DNA of 64,000 bases from Paenibacillus algicola (lineage in GTDB: Bacteria; Bacillota; Bacilli; Paenibacillales; Paenibacillaceae), in contig NZ_CP040396.1 of the NCBI RefSeq assembly GCF_005577435.1, positions 1,918,501 to 1,982,500 on the forward strand. The letters are read 5' to 3'. The notes beneath the pieces were generated by a model. The model saw only the letters and a list, made by a program, of their open reading frames with translations. It was not told where the DNA came from and made no database searches. How positions within the stretch are numbered: position 1 is the stretch's first letter; every line of letters starts with the position of its first letter. The position numbers and the translations under genes were made by a program. Shown here piece after piece: positions 26,383-34,986 of this stretch.

Positions 26383-27594
26383 CTAGTTTAAGCATGCCGC
26401 CTGGCGGGGGGCTGCTTCTCTTCTAAGCTGGCCCGGTGTCCAGGAGGTATGCCAGCCGCTGCTTTCGAGCACATGCAGCGCACTGTGGATGCATTCCATA
26501 TAACGAACCACCTGTTCTTGAGCCGCGGGTGACGCACACAGCTTCTCAATCCGGGCGGATAACGAGCTTAGTGAAGCCTGAAGGCAGCATGCTGCTTCAC
26601 CGTATTTGGCAAGCATGAGGTGAGGGCTTTGCAAGCGGAGCAGCTTAAACGCACTTGCGCCTTCTGCATATAGATGCTGATCGTACAGCAGCTCGGCGCG
26701 AATCATCTGGATTCTTGCAGCCTCACAATGAGTCAGCTCGGAGCTGCTAAGATGGATATGCTGCAGCCGCTCCAGTGCACTCTTGAAGTACCCTTCCTCA
26801 TAAAGATGTTGTATCAGCCGCAGCTCCCCGCTTCTTCCTTCACGTTGTAATAGCTGCTCGGCCTCAGCAAGCATGCCTAGCGATATAGCCGTGTTAGCCA
26901 TTTGCTGGCGAAAGCTAGGGGCGCTGTCTCCAGCCGGTTCCGGAACAATCCCGTGTAATCTCCACTGGCAGAGCAGCAAGGCATGATTGGCGAAGCTGGA
27001 CTCCTCGGATGTGAGCAGGCTTGGGCTTGCATCCTGACCTTGAAGCCATTGCAGAATCAATGACACGGCATCCTCCAGACGCCGGCACAGAATCAGGCAC
27101 TGAATATGCTTGATTCTGTCTCCGCCTGTCAGAGCAGGCACCGAGTCATAGCAGCGGGCAGCTTCGGCATAAGCACCGATATACATTAAGGCTTCCCCTG
27201 CGGCCTGCGGGGGGACAAGCTGAAGGACATCCTCAGACCTAAAACGCTCGTAAATTTCTGAATCTGACCATTTATTCTTATGAAGCAGCGCGGCCCACTC
27301 CTGTAACGCCGGCAGAATATCGCCGCCTCCCAGCAGCAAGGCTTGTCTGAAGGCTTGATCGGCTTCGGCAGCACGATTTAATTTGGCTTGAATTCTTCCG
27401 TAGTGCATCCATAGCTCCGATGGAGTGGCCTGGCCGGCCGGGTGATGTCCTTGAACCGGTAAATCCAGGGCGGCTGCCTTAAAGCAGGACAGCGCTTTAT
27501 GAAGCCTTCCGCGTCTCTCGTACCACTGACCGAGTGCAAAAGGCTGTGACGGTGCTGGTTCATGTTCGTAATTCCAATCCATAAGTTCTCTCAT
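26383..27594 (-). CDS. TPR-like repeat protein of unknown function
   Basis: A 403-residue soluble, mostly helical protein. Several stretches fit tetratricopeptide-like repeats: PFALGQWYERRGRLHKALSC, MHYGRIQAKLNRAAEADQAF, EALMYIGAYAEAARCYDS, and further helices to the end. No catalytic motif, signal peptide or membrane span is visible. I chose the start at 27594 because GGGAGGTTG lies just upstream; 15 residues could be added from 27639. TPR proteins usually act as scaffolds. It is on the minus strand, like the 50-residue gene upstream, among mostly plus-strand genes. Confidence 0.78.
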   Translation of the reverse strand: MRELMDWNYEHEPAPSQPFALGQWYERRGRLHKALSCFKAAALDLPVQGHHPAGQATPSELWMHYGRIQAKLNRAAEADQAFRQALLLGGGDILPALQEWAALLHKNKWSDSEIYERFRSEDVLQLVPPQAAGEALMYIGAYAEAARCYDSVPALTGGDRIKHIQCLILCRRLEDAVSLILQWLQGQDASPSLLTSEESSFANHALLLCQWRLHGIVPEPAGDSAPSFRQQMANTAISLGMLAEAEQLLQREGRSGELRLIQHLYEEGYFKSALERLQHIHLSSSELTHCEAARIQMIRAELLYDQHLYAEGASAFKLLRLQSPHLMLAKYGEAACCLQASLSSLSARIEKLCASPAAQEQVVRYMECIHSALHVLESSGWHTSWTPGQLRREAAPRQAACLN

Positions 27595-27702
27595 AGGCAA
27601 CCTCCCATGTATAGAACACTCGTAAAGGGAAAAAGTCATGGTGAAAGTACGAAAAAAATAGAAAAAAGTCGAAAAATAAGTATATAGTCCTAAGAATAGA
27701 GG

Positions 27703-27855
27703 TTATTTTTCGCGTTTATACACCATTTTGTCGTGGATCAAATCTTGGATTCGGGCATCTGGACCCCAGGTCTGCTGCCATTGCTTCAGCATGATTTTAA
27801 TCTGCCAGGCCTGTCCCACCCAGTGAATCGAATTTGTGCCGCGATAGCTCTTCAT
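27703..27855 (-). CDS. 50-residue protein of unknown function
   Basis: A short basic soluble protein, MKSYRGTNSIHWVGQAW at the N-terminus and DKMVYKREK at the C-terminus, rich in Trp and Gln. I do not recognise the family. AGAAGGAAACAGGC precedes the ATG on the minus strand, and the frame is closed by TAA. It lies upstream of the TPR-like gene on the same strand, about 108 bases apart, and diverges from nudF. Codon use looks like that of its neighbours. Confidence 0.6.
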   Translation of the reverse strand: MKSYRGTNSIHWVGQAWQIKIMLKQWQQTWGPDARIQDLIHDKMVYKREK

Positions 27856-27882
27856 GCCTGTTTCCTTCTTTCATCGAAAGTT

Positions 27883-27891
27883 TGATATAAT
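27883..27891 (+). promoter_or_regulatory. Extended -10 element before nudF
   Basis: TGA-TATAAT (27883-27891) lies 60 bases before the nudF start. The -35 region is poor. On the opposite strand the same AT-rich stretch could serve the 50-residue gene. Confidence 0.5.
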
Positions 27892-27950
27892 ACACCCTAT
27901 GCAAAAGCATGGTCAGACATGACGTTTTTATACCAAGGAGGTTATTTTAC

Positions 27951-28529
27951 ATGAGCCCATCTGCGGATTCCCGTCACCCCGCGAATGAAGCGCTAGATGA
28001 AAGCACCATTTCCAGCGATTCTATTTTTAATGGCAAGATCATTTCTCTTCAGGTTGATACCGTGATGCTGCCGGATGGCAGTATGGCTACGAGAGAGGTT
28101 GTGCGGCACCCGGGAGCTGTTGCCGTCCTTGCGCTTCATCAGGACAAAATGCTAGTCGTGGAGCAGTATAGGCAGCCCCTTGGCCGGACAGAGGTCGAAA
28201 TTCCTGCTGGCAAGCTGGAGCCGGGAGAGGATCCGCTGGAAGCCGCGAAAAGAGAGCTTCAAGAAGAAACGGGCTACTCTTGCGGAACGATCCGGAAGCT
28301 GCAATCCTTTTACACCTCGCCCGGCTTTGCCGACGAGATCATTCATTTATATCTGGCTGAGGAGCTTCAGGCCGGAGCGATGCAGCCCGACGAGGATGAA
28401 TTCCTGGAGATGACAGAGGTTACGCTGGAGGAGGCGGAGCGCCTGATTCAGGAGGAGCGGATTAGCGATGCCAAAACGATCATGGCTGTCTACGCCTGGA
28501 AAATATACAAGCTGACCGGGAGCCTTTAG
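27951..28529 (+). CDS. nudF: Nudix ADP-ribose pyrophosphatase
   Basis: Hydrolyses ADP-ribose to AMP and ribose 5-phosphate. The 192-residue protein carries the Nudix box GKLEPGEDPLEAAKRELQ followed by EETGY (about residues 86-108), which holds the metal-binding Glu residues. The downstream YTSPGFADEIIHLYLAEEL stretch is typical of the ADP-ribose subgroup. ATG 27951 has AAGGAGG nine bases upstream; the GTG at 27909 does not. The endonuclease Q gene begins on the base after its stop. Confidence 0.93.
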   Translation: MSPSADSRHPANEALDESTISSDSIFNGKIISLQVDTVMLPDGSMATREVVRHPGAVAVLALHQDKMLVVEQYRQPLGRTEVEIPAGKLEPGEDPLEAAKRELQEETGYSCGTIRKLQSFYTSPGFADEIIHLYLAEELQAGAMQPDEDEFLEMTEVTLEEAERLIQEERISDAKTIMAVYAWKIYKLTGSL

Positions 28530-29738
28530 GTGTCCACAGCGAATCTGGATCACCTGCAGCCCTATTATGGTGACTTCCATATTCACATTGGCAGAGCGGG
28601 CAACGGGCAGTCTGTCAAGATCAGCGGCAGCAAAAATCTAACCTTTGAAGCTATAGCCAAAGAGGCCGCGGAGCGCAAGGGCATTCATATGATCGGGATC
28701 ATTGACTGCCATTCTCCTTTTGTACAGGCAGATATTGAGGCTTGCTTGCGCGACGGTGTGATGCAGGAGCTTGCAGGCGGAGGGATTGCCTATGAGAACA
28801 CGGTCATTCTGTTAGGCTGTGAGCTTGAAGTTGCGATTCCGGAGCTGGGAGCCTGCCATGTGCTTGTTTATTTGCGGACGCTTGCGGACATGAAGAGCTT
28901 TACATTATGGATGTCTCGTTCTATGAAAAATGTTCAGCTTAGCTCTCAGCGCTTGTATGTTGAGCCGCGGAGCCTGCAGCGGGAGGTTGCGGAGCGCGGA
29001 GGGCTGCTCATTCCGGCACATATCTTCACGCCGTATAAAGGCCTTTACGGCAGTATGTCAGACCGGATGGAGCGTGTGCTGGACCCTTCACTCATTTTTG
29101 CGGTCGAGCTGGGCTTGAGTGCGGATACCTCTATGGCAGGTTTGCTGTCTGAGCTGGATGAGTTTACGTTTCTGACTAATTCGGATGCCCATTCCCTCTC
29201 TAAAATCGGCCGTGAGTACAATGTCCTGTTATTGGATCATCCGTCGTATGACGAATTTGTTATGGCCATCCAGCGCAAAAAAGGACGACGGGTTGTCCGG
29301 AATTACGGACTGGACCCCCGGCTGGGTAAATATCATCGGACCTTTTGCCGTAGCTGCGGCAGTGTCCTGGAGGAGCATTTCAATCATTCCACACCACATC
29401 GCTGCCCGCTGTGCGGAAGCCTGAACCCCGTTCAAGGCGTGCTGGACCGAATTCTTTCCATTGCGGACCGGAGGGAGCCTGTCGTTCCTGTGCACCGCCC
29501 GCCATATCTTGTTCAGGTACCGCTGGAATTCCTTCCGGGCTTGGGAAAAGTCACGCTGAAACGGCTCCTGGCCGCCTTCGGAAGCGAAATGGCGATCCTT
29601 CATCAGGCTTCTGAAGAGGAGCTTACCAGGACTGCGGGAGAAGCCATTGCTCGTCATATTCTGATGGCTCGCCGCGGTACGCTGCAGCTATCCTCCGGCG
29701 GCGGCGGTGTTTACGGGAGAATTACGAAGCCTAGCTAG
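28530..29738 (+). CDS. Endonuclease Q family protein (YqxK)
   Basis: A member of the PHP-domain family that includes archaeal endonuclease Q, which cuts DNA 5' of deaminated bases, and B. subtilis YqxK. The 402-residue protein has YGDFHIHIG near the N-terminus (metal-binding His residues), PAHIFTPYKG, NSDAHS, a four-Cys zinc site (CRSCGS and CPLCGS, about 271-296), and a helix-hairpin-helix region (EFLPGLGKVTLKRLLAAFG). The start is GTG 28530, directly after the nudF stop, implying translational coupling. Activity on hypoxanthine or uracil in bacteria is inferred from family work. Confidence 0.85.
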   Translation: MSTANLDHLQPYYGDFHIHIGRAGNGQSVKISGSKNLTFEAIAKEAAERKGIHMIGIIDCHSPFVQADIEACLRDGVMQELAGGGIAYENTVILLGCELEVAIPELGACHVLVYLRTLADMKSFTLWMSRSMKNVQLSSQRLYVEPRSLQREVAERGGLLIPAHIFTPYKGLYGSMSDRMERVLDPSLIFAVELGLSADTSMAGLLSELDEFTFLTNSDAHSLSKIGREYNVLLLDHPSYDEFVMAIQRKKGRRVVRNYGLDPRLGKYHRTFCRSCGSVLEEHFNHSTPHRCPLCGSLNPVQGVLDRILSIADRREPVVPVHRPPYLVQVPLEFLPGLGKVTLKRLLAAFGSEMAILHQASEEELTRTAGEAIARHILMARRGTLQLSSGGGGVYGRITKPS

Positions 29739-29745
29739 TTTTATT

Positions 29746-29814
29746 AAAACCTTTCTTTTGGAACCTCGCTTTTCCGTGAAATCTGGAAACCGAGAACAGA
29801 AGAAAGGTTTTTTT
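29746..29814 (+). terminator. Terminator after the endonuclease Q gene
   Basis: AAAACCTTTCTT (29746-29757) pairs with AAGAAAGGTTTT further downstream (about 29800-29811), ending in a T-run. The enclosed sequence of about 40 bases may fold separately. A small palindrome, AAAGGGAACCCTTT, follows. Confidence 0.65.
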
Positions 29815-29871
29815 GCAATAAAAGGGAACCCTTTCTCGCCTTATGCAGTCTTATTGTCAGAGGTGATTGAT

Positions 29872-30021
29872 TTGGACATAAATATTCCATGCATGGATAA
29901 AGATGCGGCGGTTGAGGTGTGCACATTTATGCAATTCGGCGGGAGGTTTACGCCCCGCCGTCATAGGAGGCCAAGCTATGTCATAGAGTGTAGGGAGAGA
30001 CCTTCTGAAAGGAGCGTATAA
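29872..30021 (+). CDS. Possible 49-residue peptide upstream of spoIIM
   Basis: An open frame from TTG 29872, preceded by AGAGGTGATTGAT, which matches the 16S rRNA 3' end well. The product starts with Asp-Ile-Asn-Ile-Pro after the initiator, contains three Cys, and ends in a basic Arg/Pro-rich tail. I recognise no family. The predicted sigma-E promoter for spoIIM lies inside it, which argues against a real gene. Retained at low confidence because the ribosome site is good. Confidence 0.2.
   Translation: MDINIPCMDKDAAVEVCTFMQFGGRFTPRRHRRPSYVIECRERPSERSV
29960..29989 (+). promoter_or_regulatory. Candidate sigma-E promoter for spoIIM
   Basis: CATAGAGT (29982-29989) fits the sigma-E -10 pattern CATA-NNN-T. 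GTCATAG (29960-29966), 15 bases upstream, resembles the -35. spoIIM is sigma-E-dependent in B. subtilis, and the site lies 38 bases before the gene. Confidence 0.45.
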
Positions 30022-30026
30022 TCCCG

Positions 30027-30653
30027 ATGACATGGTTGCGTCAAAGCCTGAAGGACCAGCTGCCGCTCTACGTGTTCGTGGCCGTCCTGTTTCTCGTTGG
30101 CGTGCTGTTCGGGGCGCTAATGGTCAATGCATTGTCCCTGGAGCAGCAGCAGGATCTCGCGGGATATCTTCAGCATTTGTTTGTGAGTCTGGGCGATAGC
30201 GGCAGCGATGCCCCGCCAGACTTCCGCAGCATTGCTGTCCTGCATATAAAGTGGATCGGACTGATCTTCCTGCTTGGTCTGTCGGTAATCGGGCTGCCGG
30301 GCATTCTAGTGCTTGATTTTTTAAAAGGGGTGCTGATCGGCTTCACCGTAGGATACATGGTCGGACAATACGCCTGGAAAGGGCTGCTCTTTGCGCTCGT
30401 TTCTGTCGTTCCGCACAATCTGCTTCTCATTCCGGTGCTGTTAATCAGCAGCGTGGCCGCTATGGGATTCTCCTTGTATATTATACGAAGCCGCCTGCTT
30501 TCCCAGAAGGGAGGAAGCCTGAAGAAGCCCTTTGCCGCTTATGCAGGTGTTATGGCTCTGATGGCCCTGCTAATGCTGGTGGCGGCGTCGCTGGAGACCT
30601 GGATCTCTCCCCAGATGATGAGGTGGGTCGCGCCTTTACTGCTGCCGTCATGA
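30027..30653 (+). CDS. spoIIM: Stage II sporulation protein M
   Basis: A mother-cell membrane protein that, with SpoIID and SpoIIP, forms the peptidoglycan-degrading engulfment complex. The 208-residue protein has about five membrane spans (near 14-33, 74-92, 100-120, 125-150 and 175-195). The WLRQSLKDQLPLYVFVAVLF start is typical. AAAGGAGCG lies upstream of the ATG. Order spoIIM-fur-yqzK-xerD-drm-punA-dacF matches B. subtilis. Confidence 0.93.
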   Translation: MTWLRQSLKDQLPLYVFVAVLFLVGVLFGALMVNALSLEQQQDLAGYLQHLFVSLGDSGSDAPPDFRSIAVLHIKWIGLIFLLGLSVIGLPGILVLDFLKGVLIGFTVGYMVGQYAWKGLLFALVSVVPHNLLLIPVLLISSVAAMGFSLYIIRSRLLSQKGGSLKKPFAAYAGVMALMALLMLVAASLETWISPQMMRWVAPLLLPS

Positions 30654-30678
30654 GGCCCTGTTTGACTGTGAAAACCGT

Positions 30679-30708
30679 TTGACTTTGTTTGTAAAGTCCC
30701 CCTATAAT
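30679..30708 (+). promoter_or_regulatory. Sigma-A promoter of fur
   Basis: TTGACT (30679-30684) and TATAAT (30703-30708) are 18 bases apart, about 50 bases before the fur start. I saw no convincing Fur or PerR box over it. Confidence 0.75.
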
Positions 30709-30756
30709 GAAGGAAGTGACAATTGCGTGCAGTGATTTCCAAGGGGGAGGGGAACG

Positions 30757-31224
30757 ATGGAAGCACGGATCGACAAAATCAAACAGCAGTTACAATCCCA
30801 AGGCTATAAATTAACGCCCCAAAGGGAAGCCACCGTCAGCGTATTGTTGGAGAATGAGGACGATCATCTCAGCGCAGAAGATGTGTTTATGCTCGTCAAA
30901 GAGAAAGCTCCTGAAATCGGCCTGGCGACCGTGTACCGGACCCTGGAGCTCTTGAGTGAGCTGCATGTGGTCGAGAAGATTAACTTCGGTGACGGCGTTG
31001 CCCGGTACGATCTGCGTACAGATACATCGAAGCATCATCACCATCATCTAATATGTACTCAATGCGGAAGCATGGACGAGATCCGTGAGGATTGGCTGGG
31101 ACCTTTGGAGGAACGGCTGGAGAAGGAATTTAATTTTACCGTTCATGATCACCGGCTTGATTTCCACGGCATCTGTTACCGATGCAAGGAGAAGGACAGC
31201 CCGGATCATGGTGAACAGGCCTAA
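30757..31224 (+). CDS. fur: Fur family metal-dependent repressor
   Basis: The ferric-uptake-type regulator. The 155-residue protein has an N-terminal winged helix (about 1-85, GYKLTPQREATVSVL and GLATVYRTLELLSEL). The C-terminal dimerisation domain carries HHHHHLICTQCG and CYRCKEK, the two Cys pairs of the structural zinc site. The sequence alone does not separate Fur from close paralogues such as PerR or Zur, but the position between spoIIM and yqzK is that of B. subtilis fur. GGGGGAGG precedes the ATG. A terminator follows. Confidence 0.92.
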   Translation: MEARIDKIKQQLQSQGYKLTPQREATVSVLLENEDDHLSAEDVFMLVKEKAPEIGLATVYRTLELLSELHVVEKINFGDGVARYDLRTDTSKHHHHHLICTQCGSMDEIREDWLGPLEERLEKEFNFTVHDHRLDFHGICYRCKEKDSPDHGEQA

Positions 31225-31266
31225 CCGGCTATAAAGGAATGGATTAGAAACTCACGCGACAGAACA

Positions 31267-31306
31267 GCCCTCTTGCGGAAAGAACATTTCCGGGAGGGCT
31301 TTTTTT
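31267..31306 (+). terminator. Terminator of fur
   Basis: GCCCTCTTGCGGAAA (31267-31281) pairs with TTTCCGGGAGGGC (31287-31299) with a small bulge, followed by a run of T. The region between here and the next gene at 31491 shows nothing else that I can support. Confidence 0.8.
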
Positions 31307-31490
31307 GAGGCCTTTGAGACTGCGGCGGCGTGAGGGTGATGGAAGCACGGGTTCACGGCTGTCATTTGCGTTTAGTGAATGATAGGCCCTCTGCCAAGCC
31401 AGACCAGGCTCTTCCAAGACGTTCGGTCATACCCGGGACAGATGCTTCATAATCTGGTAGGGATACCATCTGCGTGTAGGGGGTCTGTGA

Positions 31491-31724
31491 ATGATTATTT
31501 CAATTCGAAAAATAGGGGCGTTTCTTCGTTTTACCATGGCGTTTGCGATGCTCACCCTGATGTTTTATGTCCTGCTGGACTGGGCTGGCAGCTGGATGAT
31601 TCCGCCTGATCCGTACCGGGTGCCTGTCGGACATGCAATCAAGGCCTTTAACCCGAATGATCTGCCGAGCCATTCCTTCTCGCCTGGTGATCGGCTCAAG
31701 CTGTATTATTGGTATGGAGAGTAA
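31491..31724 (+). CDS. yqzK: DUF4227 membrane protein YqzK
   Basis: A 77-residue protein with one membrane span (about 12-32, FLRFTMAFAMLTLMFYVLL) and a conserved-looking tail, PYRVPVGHAIKAF, ending with KLYYWYGE. It corresponds in position and type to B. subtilis YqzK (DUF4227), between fur and xerD. GTAGGGGGT lies upstream of the ATG. Function unknown. Confidence 0.85.
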   Translation: MIISIRKIGAFLRFTMAFAMLTLMFYVLLDWAGSWMIPPDPYRVPVGHAIKAFNPNDLPSHSFSPGDRLKLYYWYGE

Positions 31725-31767
31725 AGCGAGTGGTATATGAAGGCGGAGTGAAGGAGCAGAATATGCA

Positions 31768-32670
31768 ATGAAAGAGCACCTGGAAAGCTATATCACGTAC
31801 ATGGCGGACGAGAAAGGCTTGAGTCCCAGCACGCTGGCTTCCTATCGCAATGATATTACAGGATTTATGGAATATGCCGCCGAGCGGGGCACGGAGCATC
31901 TGGTGGATGTAAACCGGACGCAGCTCAGTCTGTATATCGGGCATCTGAAGCAGCAGGGGAGAGCGGTATCCACAGTTATGCGGAGCATCGTATCGCTGAA
32001 ATCTTTTTTTCAATATCTGGTTAGAAATCAGATGCTGCAGCAGGATCCCTCTGTGCATTTGGAATCGCCCAAAGCCGAACGTAAAACGCCAAGCACATTG
32101 ACCATCGAGCAGGTAGACAGCCTGTTGTCAGCCCCTGCTGCAGCAACTGCGTCGGGAGCCCGGGATAAGGCGATGCTGGAGCTGCTCTATGCTGCAGGCA
32201 TTCGCGTGTCGGAGCTTATCAATCTGGATGTGGAGGATGTTCACACCGAGCTGAGATTTATCCGCTGCAAAGGCAGCTCCGGTAAAGAGCGGATTTTACC
32301 GGTGAGCCCACTAGCAGCCCAGTGTGTGAAGCATTATGTAGATGAGCACCGCCTCAAGCTGCTGAAGCAAGAGGATCGTGAACCGGCACTGTTTCTGAAC
32401 AGCCGGGGACAGCGGCTAAGCCGCCAGGGATTCTGGAAAATCCTGAAGAAGTACAGCCAAGAGGCGGGGATTCAGGGAGACATCACGCCTCATACTCTTA
32501 GGCATTCCTTCGCGGTTCATTTGCTGGATAATGGAGCAGATTTACGCTCCGTGCAGGAGATGCTGGGTCATTCTGATTTATCGACGACCCAAATCTACCT
32601 GACGTCCCGCAGAAGCAGCATGAAGGAGGTCTACGACCATTTTCATCCCCGGGCCGGGAAGCCGCAGTGA
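31768..32670 (+). CDS. xerD: Site-specific tyrosine recombinase XerD
   Basis: Resolves chromosome dimers at dif with XerC/CodV. The 300-residue protein has the N-terminal SAM-like core-binding domain (about 1-90) and the catalytic domain. Its catalytic residues are the Arg in AGIRVSELINL, the Lys in CKGSSGKER, H-x-x-R in TPHTLRHSFA, the His in LGHSDLSTTQ, and the nucleophilic Tyr in TQIYLT. AAGGAGCAG precedes the ATG at 31768. It lies 43 bases after yqzK and 72 before drm. Confidence 0.95.
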   Translation: MKEHLESYITYMADEKGLSPSTLASYRNDITGFMEYAAERGTEHLVDVNRTQLSLYIGHLKQQGRAVSTVMRSIVSLKSFFQYLVRNQMLQQDPSVHLESPKAERKTPSTLTIEQVDSLLSAPAAATASGARDKAMLELLYAAGIRVSELINLDVEDVHTELRFIRCKGSSGKERILPVSPLAAQCVKHYVDEHRLKLLKQEDREPALFLNSRGQRLSRQGFWKILKKYSQEAGIQGDITPHTLRHSFAVHLLDNGADLRSVQEMLGHSDLSTTQIYLTSRRSSMKEVYDHFHPRAGKPQ

Positions 32671-32742
32671 TGATCTTGCAATAGACGACCCCCAATTGGT
32701 GTAATGAACGATTCAGACTACAAGGCCAAGGAGTGATTGAAT

Positions 32743-33936
32743 ATGACACTATCCCATACCACACCGTTTCGCAGAATCTGCCTGATTGTTCTTGACAGCG
32801 TAGGGATCGGAGAAGCGCCGGATGCGAATAAGTTCGGAGATGAAGGAGCGCATACCCTGCGCCACATATTAGAGCATAACCCCCATTTACAGCTGCCGAA
32901 TTTGCAGAAGCTGGGACTGGGTAACATTGAAGGTCTGCCGCAGGTAAGTGCTGCGACTCAGCCCAAGGCTTATTTTGGCAAAATGCAGGAGGCTTCGGTG
33001 GGCAAAGACACGATGACCGGGCACTGGGAGCTGATGGGCCTCAAGGTGGAGACTCCGTTTAACACTTACGAGAACGGCTTTCCATCAGCCTTGATTGCTC
33101 AATTCGAGCAGGCGACCGGACGCAAGGTGCTGGGCAACAAGCCGGCCTCCGGCACTGAAATTATTGAAGAATACGGCGAAGAGCAGATGAGGACAGGCTC
33201 CTGGATCGTCTACACATCGGCGGATAGTGTATTTCAGATTGCAGCTCACGAGGAGGTTATCCCGCTGGAAGAGCTGTACCGGGCGTGTGAAATAGCCCGG
33301 ACGCTGACATTGCAGCCGGAATTCTCAGTGGGACGAGTCATTGCAAGGCCCTATACAGGCCAGCCCGGACAATTCAAACGAACGCCAAACCGGCATGATT
33401 ATGCGGTCAAGCCGCCGGAGCCTACCGTAATGAATGCGTTGGCAAGGCAGGAGCTGGATGTAATTGCGGTTGGCAAGATCAGCGATATTTTTACGAATGA
33501 AGGGGTTACGCAATCCTATCCAACCAAGAGCAATCAGCACGGTGTCGAGGAAACGATCAGCCAGCTGACCAAGGATTTCCACGGTCTGCTGTTTACGAAT
33601 CTTGTGGATTTCGATTCGCTGTACGGTCATCGCCGCGATCCAGCAGGCTATGGACAGGCGCTGAAGGAGTTTGATGATGCTCTGCCGGATCTCTTAAATC
33701 AGCTGAAGAACGACGATCTGCTCATTCTGACCGCGGACCACGGGAACGATCCGGTTCATGCCGGGACGGACCATACCCGGGAGCTTGTGCCTTTGCTCGC
33801 ATACAGCCCGGGGCTCATGCAAACGGGAGATCTGGGCTTGAGAAGTACGTTCTCCGATGTCGGCGCCACGATCGCCGATAACTTCAAAGCCAAGATGCCG
33901 GAGCACGGTCAAAGCTTTTTGGAACAACTGAAATAA
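32743..33936 (+). CDS. drm: Phosphopentomutase
   Basis: Interconverts ribose or deoxyribose 1-phosphate and 5-phosphate in nucleoside salvage. The 397-residue protein of the alkaline phosphatase superfamily has [27 protein letters not shown] (catalytic Thr with metal site), [13 protein letters not shown], and [19 protein letters not shown] with the metal-binding Asp and His residues. ATG 32743 lies nine bases after AAGGAG. punA follows, so the pair forms a purine nucleoside salvage unit. Confidence 0.96.
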   Translation: MTLSHTTPFRRICLIVLDSVGIGEAPDANKFGDEGAHTLRHILEHNPHLQLPNLQKLGLGNIEGLPQVSAATQPKAYFGKMQEASVGKDTMTGHWELMGLKVETPFNTYENGFPSALIAQFEQATGRKVLGNKPASGTEIIEEYGEEQMRTGSWIVYTSADSVFQIAAHEEVIPLEELYRACEIARTLTLQPEFSVGRVIARPYTGQPGQFKRTPNRHDYAVKPPEPTVMNALARQELDVIAVGKISDIFTNEGVTQSYPTKSNQHGVEETISQLTKDFHGLLFTNLVDFDSLYGHRRDPAGYGQALKEFDDALPDLLNQLKNDDLLILTADHGNDPVHAGTDHTRELVPLLAYSPGLMQTGDLGLRSTFSDVGATIADNFKAKMPEHGQSFLEQLK

Positions 33937-33967
33937 ACACGCTAAACTTTAGGGAGAGGTGCATGAA

Positions 33968-34792
33968 ATGACAGCAACACAAGGTCAAAAGATTCAAGAA
34001 GCAGCAGCTTATATTGCAGGCAAAGGGGGCGTGAAGCCGGAGGTGGGACTGATCCTGGGCTCCGGCCTCGGCGTGCTGGCGGATTTGCTGACAGGTACCG
34101 TGTCAATTCCTTATCACGAAATTCCTCATTTCCCGGTATCGACAGTGGAAGGCCATGACGGCGAGCTGCTGCTGGGATTCATCCAGGAGCGTCCGGTTGT
34201 CATGATGAAGGGCCGTTTTCATATGTATGAGGGCTACGGCCCGGAGCTGACGGCCTTTCCGGTAAGAGTCATGAAGCAGCTCGGCGTGCAGAGCCTGCTC
34301 GTTACGAATGCAGCCGGCGGTGTAAACATGGATTTTGAGCCAGGCAATCTGATGCTGATTACGGATCATCTGAACATGACCGGAGTCAATCCGCTGACCG
34401 GTCCCAATGATCAGTCACTCGGCGTGCGCTTTCCGGATATGTCGGAGGCCTACAGCCGCCGCCTTCGCCGCCTCGCTTTGAGCACGGCGGAGCAGCGCGG
34501 TATTTCGCTGCAGCAGGGCGTGTATGCGGGGCTGCTTGGCCCTACCTACGAGACGCCGGCAGAAATCCGGATGCTGCGCACCCTAGGGGCAGATGCAGTA
34601 GGAATGTCTACCGTTTCAGAGGTTATAGTCGCCCGCCATGCCGGTCTGGAGGTGCTGGGCATTTCCTGCATCAGCAATATGGCAGCAGGCATTCTGGACC
34701 AGCCGTTATCTCATGACGAGGTCATGGAGACCGCGGAAATGGTCCGGGAGACCTTCCTGGATCTTGTGACGGCCATTATTCCTGGAATGTAA
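33968..34792 (+). CDS. punA: Purine-nucleoside phosphorylase
   Basis: Phosphorolytic cleavage of guanosine and inosine type nucleosides, giving ribose 1-phosphate for the phosphopentomutase encoded upstream. The 274-residue protein contains LILGSGLGVLAD, FPVSTVEGHDGELLLG, VMMKGRFHMYEGY and LVTNAAGGVNMDFEPGNLML, signatures of the trimeric PNP family. ATG 33968 lies eight bases after GGAGAGG; the GTG at 33959 is rejected. A strong terminator follows. Confidence 0.95.
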   Translation: MTATQGQKIQEAAAYIAGKGGVKPEVGLILGSGLGVLADLLTGTVSIPYHEIPHFPVSTVEGHDGELLLGFIQERPVVMMKGRFHMYEGYGPELTAFPVRVMKQLGVQSLLVTNAAGGVNMDFEPGNLMLITDHLNMTGVNPLTGPNDQSLGVRFPDMSEAYSRRLRRLALSTAEQRGISLQQGVYAGLLGPTYETPAEIRMLRTLGADAVGMSTVSEVIVARHAGLEVLGISCISNMAAGILDQPLSHDEVMETAEMVRETFLDLVTAIIPGM

Positions 34793-34823
34793 ACGTGACA
34801 ATTACTCGCTAGAACAGAGGCTC

Positions 34824-34858
34824 GGAACCGTGCTTGGTGCACGGTTCCAGGCCTTTTT
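34824..34858 (+). terminator. Terminator of punA
   Basis: GGAACCGTGC (34824-34833) and GCACGGTTCC (34839-34848) form a perfect 10-bp stem with a 5-base loop. TTTTTT follows at 34853-34858. It ends the xerD-drm-punA unit before dacF. Confidence 0.88.
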
Positions 34859-34986
34859 TACATGTCCAAAGAAGTAAATATTATGGTATGCATCTCGGGA
34901 ATTGGAATAATCTAGTGACAACCTGACGACAATGGATTCATAACCGCATCTGCGGCTAGCTGTAACCTATGTCAGGAGGGGACCTC

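Noticed and set aside
29707..30021. 104-codon frame starting inside the endonuclease Q gene
   Set aside because: The start lies within another gene and the frame crosses a terminator. Only the shorter version from 29872 has a ribosome site, and it is kept at low confidence.
34886..34913. Possible sigma-F promoter before dacF
   Set aside because: The -10 match GGAATAATC misses a conserved A and the -35 spacing is short. The evidence is too weak to list.
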